Shown: piece after piece, positions 8,126 through 16,333 of the stretch
How positions within the stretch are numbered: the stretch's first letter is position 1
Layout of the letters: the number at the start of each line of letters is the position of its first letter
DNA from: Candidatus Roizmanbacteria bacterium RIFCSPLOWO2_01_FULL_37_12
Lineage (GTDB): Bacteria; Patescibacteriota; Microgenomatia; UBA1406; GWC2-37-13
Assembly (NCBI GenBank): GCA_001789645.1
Contig: MGAG01000009.1
Coordinates: 699-35,481 of the forward strand
Direction of reading: 5' to 3'
DNA length: 34,783 nt
The notes under the pieces: generated by a model
The model's database searches: none
The model's input: the letters and a program-made list of their open reading frames with translations, nothing else
Told to the model about the DNA's origin: nothing
Made by a program: the position numbers and the translations under genes

Positions 8126-9379
8126 TTATTCAATTTCATAAACCGGAAAATTTATAAAACTTACCTCAGCTTCTTTCAGGCGGTACTTGTCACTCGAGTA
8201 AAATTTCAGCAAGGGTTCCTTTTTATCTACAAATTCATCTAGTTTTTTAATCAGATAAATTCCGGCGAATTTATCGTTTGGCGCTCCCAAAATCTTGGCT
8301 AAAGAATTAAGATTGTAATTATTAATCTCTTTAATTTTACCAAAACGGGGGGATCGGATTTCTGAGATATGCGATTTTAATTTAAAAGATTCTGACGAAA
8401 CTTGATCATCGCCGTGCTGGGCTTTGACTATCTCCCTGAATTTTTTAAGAGCCGTGCCGTCCGTCAATATTCGTCTGGCTTCATCCTCGCCGCTTTTTTT
8501 TATTCCCATGTCTGAAAAACAAAGATCGAGTAGTTTTCCCGCCAACCGCAAGGCCTTTGCTTCGAGCTTAAGAGGACGTTTTGCTTTTTGTTCCAATACG
8601 TATAAGACATCAAGCGCTTCAAGAGCCGGACCAACTCCTCTTCCTGCCGGCTCCAGAGTTTCATTGATATCAAAAACAATCTTAATTTTGAATCTTCGGG
8701 CGAGTTCTTTAAATTTTTCCCTAACTTTGTCTGCGTCATGAAAATGACGTATCTTCATCGTTTTCCCTACCGGCAGGTCAAGGATTAAATGCGTCGCTCC
8801 AATAGCCACTTTTTTGGCCATAACCGAAATAATTATCTTGTCAAAAGACTCAAATGACAAAGGCTCCTCTACTTTTATAATTATATCGTCAGCCGGAGCG
8901 ATGTTGAGATGTTCATTCCAGGCTATGCAGCCTCCCACTTTCTCTACAATTCTGGTAACTTCCTTCGGTGTTAGATTGACTTTGGCTAATACTTCCATCG
9001 TATCCGCGGTACCCGACGGAGTGGTTATCGCCCGCGACGATATCTTTGGTATTTTAATTCCGGCTGCCGCGATGATTGGAACAATAATCATAGTTGTTTT
9101 TGTCCCGGAAACCCCTCCGGTTGAGTGTTTATCTGCGACTATTCCTTTAAATTTAAATTTGTTTCCGGTATCAACCATCGCCTTAGTAAAATAAAAAAGC
9201 TCATCGGGAGTATAACCTTCCTTAAATGAAGACGCGACAAAATAGGCGGTCAAGACTTCGCTTAGTCTATGATGAGCGATCTCATCCATGAGAATAAAAA
9301 TTTCTTTATGGCTTAACTTTTTACCCAGAAGCTTTTTTTGTATTGCCTTAACTGCAATAAGTTGTTTTTCGTTATTCAT
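8126..9379 (-). CDS. AMP phosphorylase / thymidine phosphorylase family, archaeal AMPpase type
   Basis: A nucleoside (monophosphate) phosphorylase of the DeoA family. The phosphate and substrate loops read DKHSTGGVSGTKT and SSRAITTPSGTADTMEVL, followed by VNLT. The second matches archaeal AMP phosphorylase (SSRAIT...GTADxMEVL) and differs from bacterial thymidine phosphorylase (SGRGLGHTGGTxDKLE). AMP phosphorylase releases ribose-1,5-bisphosphate, which CPR bacteria and archaea can route through R15P isomerase and form II/III RuBisCO. Those two partners are not in this window. The protein lacks the roughly 85-residue N-terminal domain of archaeal enzymes. I chose the ATG at 9379 (8-base overlap with murJ); an ATG at 9400 would add seven residues. 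It lies between two cell wall genes with no obvious functional link. Confidence 0.82.
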   Translation of the reverse strand: MNNEKQLIAVKAIQKKLLGKKLSHKEIFILMDEIAHHRLSEVLTAYFVASSFKEGYTPDELFYFTKAMVDTGNKFKFKGIVADKHSTGGVSGTKTTMIIVPIIAAAGIKIPKISSRAITTPSGTADTMEVLAKVNLTPKEVTRIVEKVGGCIAWNEHLNIAPADDIIIKVEEPLSFESFDKIIISVMAKKVAIGATHLILDLPVGKTMKIRHFHDADKVREKFKELARRFKIKIVFDINETLEPAGRGVGPALEALDVLYVLEQKAKRPLKLEAKALRLAGKLLDLCFSDMGIKKSGEDEARRILTDGTALKKFREIVKAQHGDDQVSSESFKLKSHISEIRSPRFGKIKEINNYNLNSLAKILGAPNDKFAGIYLIKKLDEFVDKKEPLLKFYSSDKYRLKEAEVSFINFPVYEIE

Positions 9380-11000
9380 ATACCGTATAAAATTCAACAA
9401 TTCTCTTTTGGTATTCTTTAGCCTTTAACAAAAGTTTACTCACCAAATATATCTCTCTTATATCCAAAAGCCAGGACAAAAATAAATATAGAAAAATAAA
9501 GATAACTGCGCCGGTTGTAACTAAAAGAAAAACATTAATCGTATAAGATGTATCAAAAATAAGCCCGTCCATAAACTTCATAGAATAGTATACGATAATC
9601 GAGGAAATGAGAGTGGCAAAAATCATTTTGATTGATTCGATGGAGAGAAGTTTAAGATCCAGACCCTCTATTTTTTTCGCCAGAAGCAAAAACAATAATG
9701 TGACGTTTAAGATCATGGCGAAAGAAAAAGAACCGGCGATAAACCAGACCGGGAGTTTGAGAACTAGAACAAATATTAAACTTAAAACGGTGTTGATAGC
9801 TATAGTTACCATGCTAATATAAAAGGGGGTTTTAGTATCCAAAAAAGCATAAAAACAGCGGGTGAGAAAATAAAAAATAGTGTGAAAAGGCAGGGATATG
9901 GAAAAATAAGATAGGGTAATTGCCGTAGCCACTGTCGCATCCCAGTCAAACTTTGGCCCTCCGAAAAATAATCGGACCAGCGGAGTTCGGGCAAATATTA
10001 AAAAACTGGCGATCGGAATTGTAAAAAAGAACAGGCTTAGAACCGAATCGATGACAATCCTTTTGAACTCCTCAATTTTTTTTTCCTGATAAACTTCGGT
10101 TAAATACGGCAATGCAGCCTGACCAAAAGCAACCCCTATGACCGATACCGGCAGAAGTTGAAGATGCTGGGCAAAGTAAAAAATAGTATAAGATCCGGCT
10201 CCTAGCAGTGTAGTTAAAATCAAATCAATTGTCGAATCAAGCTGAGCAAAGATGACGGTAAGTGCTCGGGGTGTGACTACCTTAAAAAAATCAACCATGG
10301 CAGAAGTTTTCTTTAGAATTAAATAGTAGGTAAAGTTGGAGTTGGACAAAATCGGCAACTGAATAATCACAAATAAAATCGCCCCGACTATAACTCCAAA
10401 TATCGGAGCTAAAAGATAAAAACTTGAACTAAAAAATAGCGCTCCGACAATAATTGTAAGATTGTATACTATCGGGGCTAGAGCCGGCAAAAAAAACATT
10501 TTATTGGCTTGGGCAATACCGGTTAAAAAGTTGCCAATGATCAAAAAAGGCAATTGACCGATCAGCAACAGCCTCGAATAAAGTATTATCGCGTCTATTT
10601 TTTCTTTACTAAATCCAGGCGTAATCGCCGGAACAATAAAATCCATCAATATAAATAAAATAAATATCAATCCTGCCATCAAAAGCAAAATGAGATTCAT
10701 TATCGAGGAAATATTTAAGCTCAACTCTTCTTTATTGTTCTGATATTTGATAAAAATAGGAATTATCGTGCTGGTTAAAGCTCCAGTAATTAAAAGTTCA
10801 AACACAAGATCGGGAATTCTAAACGAAGCAAGGAATACATCCAATTCCTCTTTAGTAAATAAGCCGGAAAGCGCTCGATAGCGGAAAAATCCGAAAAAGC
10901 GGGAAACAATTATCATCACGGCTAGAAGCATTGCTGAAGAAAACATGCTTGTCTGTTTGGCAAAGATAAACTGCCGCGTCTTGCTGATGATTTTATTCAT
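9372..11000 (-). CDS. murJ: Lipid II flippase MurJ (MviN)
   Basis: MurJ moves lipid II from the inner to the outer face of the membrane. The 542-residue protein has about 14 hydrophobic segments and the MviN pattern near the N-terminus (SRFFGFFRYRALSGLF, then DVFLASFRIPDLVFELLITGAL), followed by family motifs FAQLDSTIDLILTTLLGAGSYTIFYFAQHLQLLP and FGQAALPYL. The Arg residues of the first helices, important in the central cavity of characterised MurJ, are present. The start at 11000 is divergent from mraZ, and a TATAAT box on the minus strand (11012-11007) lies only six bases before the ATG, suggesting a leaderless mRNA. It heads the operon with the phosphorylase and mltG. Confidence 0.95.
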   Translation of the reverse strand: MNKIISKTRQFIFAKQTSMFSSAMLLAVMIIVSRFFGFFRYRALSGLFTKEELDVFLASFRIPDLVFELLITGALTSTIIPIFIKYQNNKEELSLNISSIMNLILLLMAGLIFILFILMDFIVPAITPGFSKEKIDAIILYSRLLLIGQLPFLIIGNFLTGIAQANKMFFLPALAPIVYNLTIIVGALFFSSSFYLLAPIFGVIVGAILFVIIQLPILSNSNFTYYLILKKTSAMVDFFKVVTPRALTVIFAQLDSTIDLILTTLLGAGSYTIFYFAQHLQLLPVSVIGVAFGQAALPYLTEVYQEKKIEEFKRIVIDSVLSLFFFTIPIASFLIFARTPLVRLFFGGPKFDWDATVATAITLSYFSISLPFHTIFYFLTRCFYAFLDTKTPFYISMVTIAINTVLSLIFVLVLKLPVWFIAGSFSFAMILNVTLLFLLLAKKIEGLDLKLLSIESIKMIFATLISSIIVYYSMKFMDGLIFDTSYTINVFLLVTTGAVIFIFLYLFLSWLLDIREIYLVSKLLLKAKEYQKRIVEFYTVYE

Positions 11001-11006
11001 GTGCTA

Positions 11007-11034
11007 ATTATAAAATAGAATTCGTCTTTTTAAA
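11007..11034 (-). promoter_or_regulatory. Promoter of murJ, leaderless type
   Basis: On the minus strand a perfect -10 TATAAT (11012-11007) follows a weak -35 TTTAAA (11034-11029) with a 16-base spacer. The distance places transcription initiation at or next to the A of the murJ ATG. Confidence 0.5.
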
Positions 11035-11092
11035 GCGGCAATGCAAAAGTGCATATAGAGCCGGCGTTTATTTCAAACACAAATTGTGGGTC

Positions 11093-11121
11093 TTGACAAA
11101 AGGCTTCAAATGGATTTAAAT
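11093..11121 (+). promoter_or_regulatory. Promoter of mraZ
   Basis: A perfect -35 TTGACA (11093-11098) is followed after 17 bases by TTAAAT (11116-11121, four of six matches). The ATG is eight bases further on, so the mRNA would start at or within about two bases of the ATG. The -10 region overlaps the TGG array described separately. Confidence 0.6.
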
Positions 11122-11133
11122 GGAGTAATATGG
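11108..11133 (+). promoter_or_regulatory. Candidate MraZ operator (10-bp-spaced TGG repeats)
   Basis: TGG triplets occur at 11111, 11121 and 11131 in similar contexts (AAATGGA, AAATGGA, ATATGGT), exactly one helical turn apart. Characterised MraZ proteins bind direct TGGG-type repeats of about 10-bp period upstream of their own gene, so this array over the -10 and start codon is the expected place for autoregulation. A further TGGG lies at 11087-11090, out of phase. Confidence 0.6.
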
Positions 11134-11531
11134 TGTTTTTTGTTGGGGAATACCGCGTCACGTTTTCCGGACAAGGCAGAATTATTATCCCCAAAAAAAT
11201 ACGGGAAGCATTGGGTACGAGTAAAACATTTACCTTAACCAAAGGATTTGACGGCTGTCTCTCGGGATTTAGAAACACTGACTGGGAAAAAGCGGCCAAT
11301 GAACTGATAAGTCAATCATCCTTGGAAGAACAAAAATCAGAAACGAAAAGGCATCTATTTTCAAGTGCGGCTATCATTGAAATCGATAATCAAGGCAGAT
11401 TTGTAATACCAAAAGTACTTTTAGACTATGCAAGTTTGAAAAATAACGCCACGATTATCGGAGTGGGAGACCACTTTGAAGTCTGGGAATCAAACAAGTG
11501 GAACGAATATATTAAGAAAATAAAACCTTAA
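11130..11531 (+). CDS. mraZ: Transcriptional regulator MraZ
   Basis: MraZ is a DNA-binding regulator of the dcw cluster built from two AbrB-like swapped-hairpin repeats. Both are visible: GEYRVTFSGQGRIIIPKKIRE (residues 6-26) and AAIIEIDNQGRFVIPKVLLDY (near 87-107). At 133 residues it is slightly shorter than E. coli MraZ. The ATG at 11130 gives the usual few residues before the first hairpin. It is divergent from murJ and three bases upstream of rsmH, the classical arrangement. Its own promoter carries the candidate TGG operator, so negative autoregulation of the mraZ-to-pgeF transcript is likely but inferred. Confidence 0.95.
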   Translation: MVFFVGEYRVTFSGQGRIIIPKKIREALGTSKTFTLTKGFDGCLSGFRNTDWEKAANELISQSSLEEQKSETKRHLFSSAAIIEIDNQGRFVIPKVLLDYASLKNNATIIGVGDHFEVWESNKWNEYIKKIKP

Positions 11532-11533
11532 CA

Positions 11534-12379
11534 ATGCACACTCCGGTACTTTTAAAAGAGGCAGTCGAAGGCTTGAGCATCAAAAAGGATGGGCTATACA
11601 TTGACGCAACAGTCGGAGAAGGCGGTCATCTGATTCAAATCGCACAACTGGGCGGAAAAGTATTAGGAATTGAAATCGACCGGAATCAAATTAATAAGTT
11701 AACCATCGATAACAGCAAAATAATCCAGGGAAATTTTAAGGACATAGAAAAAATAGCAATAGAGAATAATTTTTTTCCGGTTGACGGAATACTTTTGGAT
11801 TTAGGTTTGTCGGTAAAACAAATCAAAAATTCGGGTAGGGGTTTTTCCTACAGAAACCTGGAAGAACCGTTGGACATGAGATTGAGTACGACATTTGAGA
11901 CGACCGCATCCAAAGTCGTTAACAGTTTGAGTCAAGACGAACTCTATGAAATTTTTGCAAAATATAGTGAAGACATCAATTCTTTGGCAATTAGTAAAGT
12001 TCTTGTTCGCGCCCGTACCATAAAACCGATTGAAAAAGTAAAGGATCTCATTAACATCATCAATCAGGTTATTGGAGAAACCAGGTACAGTACTCTAGGC
12101 GATAAAACCTATGCCAGAATTTTTCAAGCCCTGAGAATTGCAGTAAATAATGAGATAGAAAACTTAAGAAATGCATTGGCAGGATCTTTGAGAATTCTTA
12201 AAAAGACCGGCAGAGTGGTTGTTATATCATTCCACTCGATCGAGGACAGAACAGTAAAACAATTTATTAGTAATAATAATCTAAAACAATTTAATAAAAA
12301 AGTTATCGTGTCAAAAAGAGGATTAGAATTTGAACGATCAGCCAAAATGCGGATAATCTGCTATGAAACATCTAACTAA
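11534..12379 (+). CDS. rsmH: 16S rRNA (cytosine(1402)-N4)-methyltransferase RsmH (MraW)
   Basis: RsmH methylates N4 of C1402 in the 16S rRNA P-site using S-adenosylmethionine. At 281 residues it is a little short for the family. The N-terminal HTPVLLKEAVEGL, the SAM-binding DATVGEGGHLIQI (residues 24-36), GILLDLGLSVKQI, and the downstream RGFSYRNLEEPLDMR and ISFHSIEDRTVKQF motifs are all present. It follows mraZ by two bases and overlaps ftsL by 17 bases, indicating one operon. Confidence 0.95.
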   Translation: MHTPVLLKEAVEGLSIKKDGLYIDATVGEGGHLIQIAQLGGKVLGIEIDRNQINKLTIDNSKIIQGNFKDIEKIAIENNFFPVDGILLDLGLSVKQIKNSGRGFSYRNLEEPLDMRLSTTFETTASKVVNSLSQDELYEIFAKYSEDINSLAISKVLVRARTIKPIEKVKDLINIINQVIGETRYSTLGDKTYARIFQALRIAVNNEIENLRNALAGSLRILKKTGRVVVISFHSIEDRTVKQFISNNNLKQFNKKVIVSKRGLEFERSAKMRIICYETSN

Positions 12380-12638
12380 ACTTTCCATCTGGGCAGTATT
12401 TTTAATTTTAGTTGCTGTTAATATTTATGTTTTTCTTCATAGCATCAGCCTGAGCGATAGAATTAACCATTTTGAAAAAGGAATTAAGAATTTACATCAG
12501 GAAAATCTTACCCTTGAAAATAAAATTTTCGAGGTTAATTCGCTTCAGTACGCTACTTCAATGGCAGCACAACTGGATTTTACCCAAAAGGCTCAGCCTG
12601 TCTATCTTGAAAATCTCAAATATGCTCGAAGTCAATAG
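12363..12638 (+). CDS. ftsL: FtsL-like septum protein (small bitopic coiled-coil)
   Basis: A 91-residue protein with a membrane segment at about residues 6-27 followed by a heptad-like region (SDRINHFEKGIKNLHQENLTLENKIFEV), the topology of FtsL/DivIC proteins that bridge FtsQ and the FtsW-FtsI synthase. Sequence conservation is too low for motif assignment; the call rests on topology, length and position between rsmH and ftsI, the canonical place. It overlaps rsmH and is separated from ftsI by five bases. Confidence 0.8.
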   Translation: MKHLTKLSIWAVFLILVAVNIYVFLHSISLSDRINHFEKGIKNLHQENLTLENKIFEVNSLQYATSMAAQLDFTQKAQPVYLENLKYARSQ

Positions 12639-12643
12639 GCGAT

Positions 12644-14299
12644 ATGTCCAAACAAAAACTGTTATTTATAGTTTTTTTTCTTTCGTACGTTGCCATTATC
12701 GTTAAACTTATCTTTCTGCAGATCATTAACCCTATCTCCTCTGACGCTAATTATTTAAAAACCAGCCGGATTGTGCCCGAACGGGGCAAGATTTATGATA
12801 AAAACGGCGAGCCTATGGCTGTAAATAAATCGTCTTATCTTTTTTATATTGAACCAAAAAAAATCAAGGATACGAAAGAGTTTGTCAAAAGAGTCGATGC
12901 GGTATTACAGATGGGTGAGGCGTCACTGGAAGCAAAAGTAGACAGTAACAAAAATTGGATCGCCGTAAAAGACGGTTTAGACCGTACCCAGAAACAGAGC
13001 CTTCAGGACTTGGGATTAAATGGATTGGGATTTGAGGATAGATTTCAAAGATCTTACCCGGAAAGTTCTTTGTCGGCCCACCTGCTTGGTTTTGTCGGTA
13101 AGGATTCCCAAGGGGAAAATTTGGGTTATTTTGGTATCGAAGGATATTACAATAAAGATTTGGTCGGGTTGCCGGGAATTCTAAAAAGCGATAGAGATCT
13201 ATTGGGTCGCCCAATTTTGATTGGCACTCAACAAAAACTTGATTCAGAGAACGGTCGCGACCTGTTCTTGACAATCGATAAGCCTGTTCAGGAAATAATT
13301 AAAACTAGACTGCGAAAAGGACTTGAAAAATATAAAGCCAAAGAAGGCTGCATTTTGCTGGTTAATCCGCAAACTCTGGAAGTTTTGGCCTTAAGCTGTC
13401 TACCCGATTTTGATGTCGAACACTACTATAATTTTTCAGAAGAATTTTTTAAAAACCCTGCAATATCCAATTTGTATGAACCCGGCTCTACCTTTAAACC
13501 TTTAATTTTGGCAGCAGCCCTGGAAGAAAATAGTGTCCGTCCAGCTGATTTTTATGACGAAAAGGGACCCGTCCAAATCGGAGAATACACTATAAAAACC
13601 TGGGATGACAAATATGAAGGAAGAATTTCTCTGACCAGAATTTTGGAAAAATCATCGAACGTAGGTATGGTGCATGTCGGCCAACAACTGGGACAGAAAA
13701 AAATATTTGCCTATCTTAAAAAATACGGTTTTGATCGACCGACGGGTATTGATCTGCAGGGAGAGTCGTACGGTAACTTAAAGCCGGAAACCGCCTGGTA
13801 TCCCATAGATTTTGCTACAGTCAGCTTTGGTCAAGGTATTGCCATAACACCCATCCAGATGATCCGGGCATTCGCAGTTTTAGTTAACGGAGGAAAAATG
13901 TTCAAGCCTTATATTGTACAGAAAATTGGATCAGGCGAGGATGAAAAAAATATTTCTTCTAAACTTGAAAAGCAGGTAATTAGCGCAAAGACCAGCGAAA
14001 CTATTAAAAAAATGCTTCTCTCGGCAGTTGAAAATGGTGAAATTCGCTGGGCAAAACCAAAAGGTTACCAAATAGCAGGAAAAACCGGTACCGCTCAGAT
14101 TCCAATCAAGGGACATTATGACCCGACAAAAACAGTAGCTTCTTTTATTGGATTCGCTCCGGTTTCCAATCCAAAATTTTTGGCATTGGTGATACTTAGA
14201 GAACCAGAAAGCTCTCCTTGGGGTTCAGAAACCGCAGCTCCCCTCTTTTTCGATGTGGCAAAGGAATTGTTAGTTTACTATAATATTGCACCTGAATAA
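12644..14299 (+). CDS. ftsI: Septal transpeptidase FtsI (class B PBP, PBP3)
   Basis: A class B penicillin-binding protein that cross-links septal peptidoglycan with FtsW. The 551-residue protein has an N-terminal membrane anchor (about 4-27), the dimerisation domain starting RIVPERGKIYDKNG, and a transpeptidase domain with the catalytic SxxK at S282-K285 (EPGSTFKP), SxN at S337-N339 and KTG at 480-482 (AGKTGTAQIP). All three active-site motifs are intact. There is no C-terminal PASTA repeat. It follows ftsL by five bases in the mraZ operon, and a foldback spacer separates it from murE. Confidence 0.95.
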   Translation: MSKQKLLFIVFFLSYVAIIVKLIFLQIINPISSDANYLKTSRIVPERGKIYDKNGEPMAVNKSSYLFYIEPKKIKDTKEFVKRVDAVLQMGEASLEAKVDSNKNWIAVKDGLDRTQKQSLQDLGLNGLGFEDRFQRSYPESSLSAHLLGFVGKDSQGENLGYFGIEGYYNKDLVGLPGILKSDRDLLGRPILIGTQQKLDSENGRDLFLTIDKPVQEIIKTRLRKGLEKYKAKEGCILLVNPQTLEVLALSCLPDFDVEHYYNFSEEFFKNPAISNLYEPGSTFKPLILAAALEENSVRPADFYDEKGPVQIGEYTIKTWDDKYEGRISLTRILEKSSNVGMVHVGQQLGQKKIFAYLKKYGFDRPTGIDLQGESYGNLKPETAWYPIDFATVSFGQGIAITPIQMIRAFAVLVNGGKMFKPYIVQKIGSGEDEKNISSKLEKQVISAKTSETIKKMLLSAVENGEIRWAKPKGYQIAGKTGTAQIPIKGHYDPTKTVASFIGFAPVSNPKFLALVILREPESSPWGSETAAPLFFDVAKELLVYYNIAPE

Positions 14300-14300
14300 G

Positions 14301-14411
14301 ATATTAAATAGCAAAAATCAAATAGCAAAATGACAAAGTAAAAATCAAAAAGTAATAAATCATTTTATATTTTAATATGTCATTTTGATTTTTAATATTT
14401 AATTTTTGATT
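14301..14411. repeat. AT-rich foldback spacer between ftsI and murE
   Basis: AAAATGACA (14327-14335) pairs with TGTCATTTT (14378-14386), AAAAATCAAA (14313-14322) with 14384-14393, and ATTAAAT (14303-14309) with 14397-14403. The left arm repeats the word AAATAGCAAAA. The element starts two bases after the ftsI stop and runs to within about five bases of the murE ATG. Confidence 0.7.
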
Positions 14412-14415
14412 TTAT

Positions 14416-15606
14416 ATGGAAAAATTATTACAAAATATCAAAAATCTATACCATCTATTTCAGTCTATAATAGCTAATGTCTATTATGGTTTCCCAAGCC
14501 ATAAGCTTAAAATGATTGGTGTGACAGGTACCGACGGCAAGACTACAACCACCCACCTTATCTATCATATACTTAAAACTTCCGGGAAAAAAGTGTCTAT
14601 GGTTTCTTCAGTTTATGCCAATATTGCAGGCAAAACTTATGACATCGGCTTTCATGTTACAACTCCCGATGTTTTCCCGCTGCAAAAATATCTCAGGCAA
14701 AGCGTTGACGCGGGTGACGATTACTTTGTGCTCGAAACTACTTCTCATGCACTGGCGCAAAACCGGTCATCTTTGATCGATTATGAAGCCGGTGTTTTGA
14801 CCAATATAACTCATGAACATCTGGACTGGCATAAAACTTATAGAAACTATGTCATGGCCAAGGCGATTTTGCTGCAAAGGGCAAAAATTGCTTTATTAAA
14901 TGCAGACGATATTTCTTTTTCTATATTAAAGAAATTGCTGGATAAAAAAATTTGGACCTACGGACTAAAAAATAAAGGAGATTTCAACTTGGATATTGAC
15001 AAGAAATTAAAATTAAATCTTGCCCGTTTTAACAATTACAACTATCTGGCAGCATATTCTATTTGTAAATTGTTAGGATTGAAAGTTTCAGATATTCTGA
15101 ATGCTCTAAAAACTTTTCAACTACCACCGGGTAGACTGGAAATAGTTGTCGATAATCCTTTTAAAATCATCATTGACTTTGCCCACACACCTAATGCCCT
15201 ACACGAAGTCTTAAGCGAAGTAAAGAGAAAATTCATCAAAAAGGGCAACCGATTAATTCATGTCTTTGGCAGTGCTGCAAAGAGGGATGTATCTAAGCGC
15301 CCCCTGATGGGAAAGGAAAGCAATACTTATGCAGATAAAATAATCCTGACTGAGGAAGATTACCGAGATGAAGATCCCCTGAAAATCAATAACGAAATAG
15401 CTCAAACAATTGACAAGGACAAATATGAAATTATTATTAACAGGCAGGAAGCAATTGAAAAAGCAGTAACAATTGCCAAACCGGGGGATGTTGTGATTTT
15501 AACCGGTAAAAGTCATGAAAAAAGCTTATGCAGAGGAAAAAAAGAAGTTCCCTGGAATGAAAAACAAGCCGCAATAGATGCTTTAAAAAAATATGATTAC
15601 CTTTAA
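14416..15606 (+). CDS. murE: UDP-MurNAc-tripeptide synthetase MurE (short form)
   Basis: MurE adds the third, usually diamino, amino acid to UDP-MurNAc-L-Ala-D-Glu. The ATP loop VTGTDGKTTTTH (residues 36-47), VLETTSHAL and TNITHEHLDWHKTYRNY place it in MurE. At 396 residues it is about 90 shorter than typical MurE because the N-terminal substrate domain is reduced to some 35 residues. The motif that in meso-DAP enzymes reads DNPR appears here as EDYR within TEEDYRDEDP, so the third amino acid cannot be assigned from sequence; the Arg is kept. It overlaps pgeF by 14 bases. No murF or murD follows, unlike classical clusters. Confidence 0.88.
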   Translation: MEKLLQNIKNLYHLFQSIIANVYYGFPSHKLKMIGVTGTDGKTTTTHLIYHILKTSGKKVSMVSSVYANIAGKTYDIGFHVTTPDVFPLQKYLRQSVDAGDDYFVLETTSHALAQNRSSLIDYEAGVLTNITHEHLDWHKTYRNYVMAKAILLQRAKIALLNADDISFSILKKLLDKKIWTYGLKNKGDFNLDIDKKLKLNLARFNNYNYLAAYSICKLLGLKVSDILNALKTFQLPPGRLEIVVDNPFKIIIDFAHTPNALHEVLSEVKRKFIKKGNRLIHVFGSAAKRDVSKRPLMGKESNTYADKIILTEEDYRDEDPLKINNEIAQTIDKDKYEIIINRQEAIEKAVTIAKPGDVVILTGKSHEKSLCRGKKEVPWNEKQAAIDALKKYDYL

Positions 15607-16330
15607 CCCCGATCTAAAAATTTTTTATTCAACTAAAGTTAACGACAGAAATTATTTTTCCGGCTTCAGCATTAGCGATCTGGGCGACGCTAGAAACTCA
15701 TACACCATAACCAATTTTTTTAATCAACAAAGGATAACTTTTAAAAAAATAGCCATTCTAGAGCAGATTCACTCGACTAATATTGAACTCTACCAAGATG
15801 CAAAATCAAAAGATTATCTGGAAATAATTGCAGACAGTGACGGAATTCTTACCAAGAATACGCAAATTATTCTCGTCGTAAGAAACGCTGATTGTGTTCC
15901 TTTAATCATGGTTGACAAAACAACAGGTTATATCGGAATTTCACACCAGGGATGGCGGGGTAGTCTAAAAAATATGGCTAATAAAATGGTTACTTCTTTC
16001 TTAAAAGTAAATTCTAAAGTTGAAGATCTCATTTGCTCAATTGGCCCAGCCATTGGAATCTGCTGTTACGAAGTGGACGATAGCCTTTATTACAACTTTT
16101 TGGAGGAATTTGACGGATATTCTAGGAAAATATTTATTCTGAAAAAAGGCCGTTGGCACATCAGTCTATCCCAGTTAAATTATTTGGAACTCCTGGATGC
16201 GGGAATAAAAAAAGAAAATATCGACTTTTTTCCTTTTTGCACGAAATGCGACAGTAAAAGATTTTTCTCCCGCCGAAGAGCCAAATCGCAAAACTTTTCC
16301 GAAATGTTTAATTTCGTAATGAAACTATGA
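15593..16330 (+). CDS. pgeF: Peptidoglycan editing factor PgeF (YfiH, multicopper oxidase/laccase-like fold)
   Basis: YfiH/PgeF in E. coli removes wrongly incorporated L-Ser from UDP-MurNAc-L-Ser, guarding the MurC step; family members have also been called polyphenol oxidases. The 245-residue protein has the metal-site motifs EQIHSTNIEL (His), NADCVPLIM (Cys) and SHQGWRGS (His), plus SIGPAIGICCYEVDD and the C-terminal FPFCTKCDSKRFFSRRR. Its start lies inside the murE end, so both are probably translationally coupled. The context among murE and murC supports a wall-editing role here. It ends with TGA. Confidence 0.88.
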   Translation: MITFNPDLKIFYSTKVNDRNYFSGFSISDLGDARNSYTITNFFNQQRITFKKIAILEQIHSTNIELYQDAKSKDYLEIIADSDGILTKNTQIILVVRNADCVPLIMVDKTTGYIGISHQGWRGSLKNMANKMVTSFLKVNSKVEDLICSIGPAIGICCYEVDDSLYYNFLEEFDGYSRKIFILKKGRWHISLSQLNYLELLDAGIKKENIDFFPFCTKCDSKRFFSRRRAKSQNFSEMFNFVMKL

Positions 16331-16333
16331 ATT

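Noticed and set aside
8500-9194. Frames in alternative phases within the AMP phosphorylase gene (424-codon gene region)
   Set aside because: Shadows of a gene with intact active-site loops.
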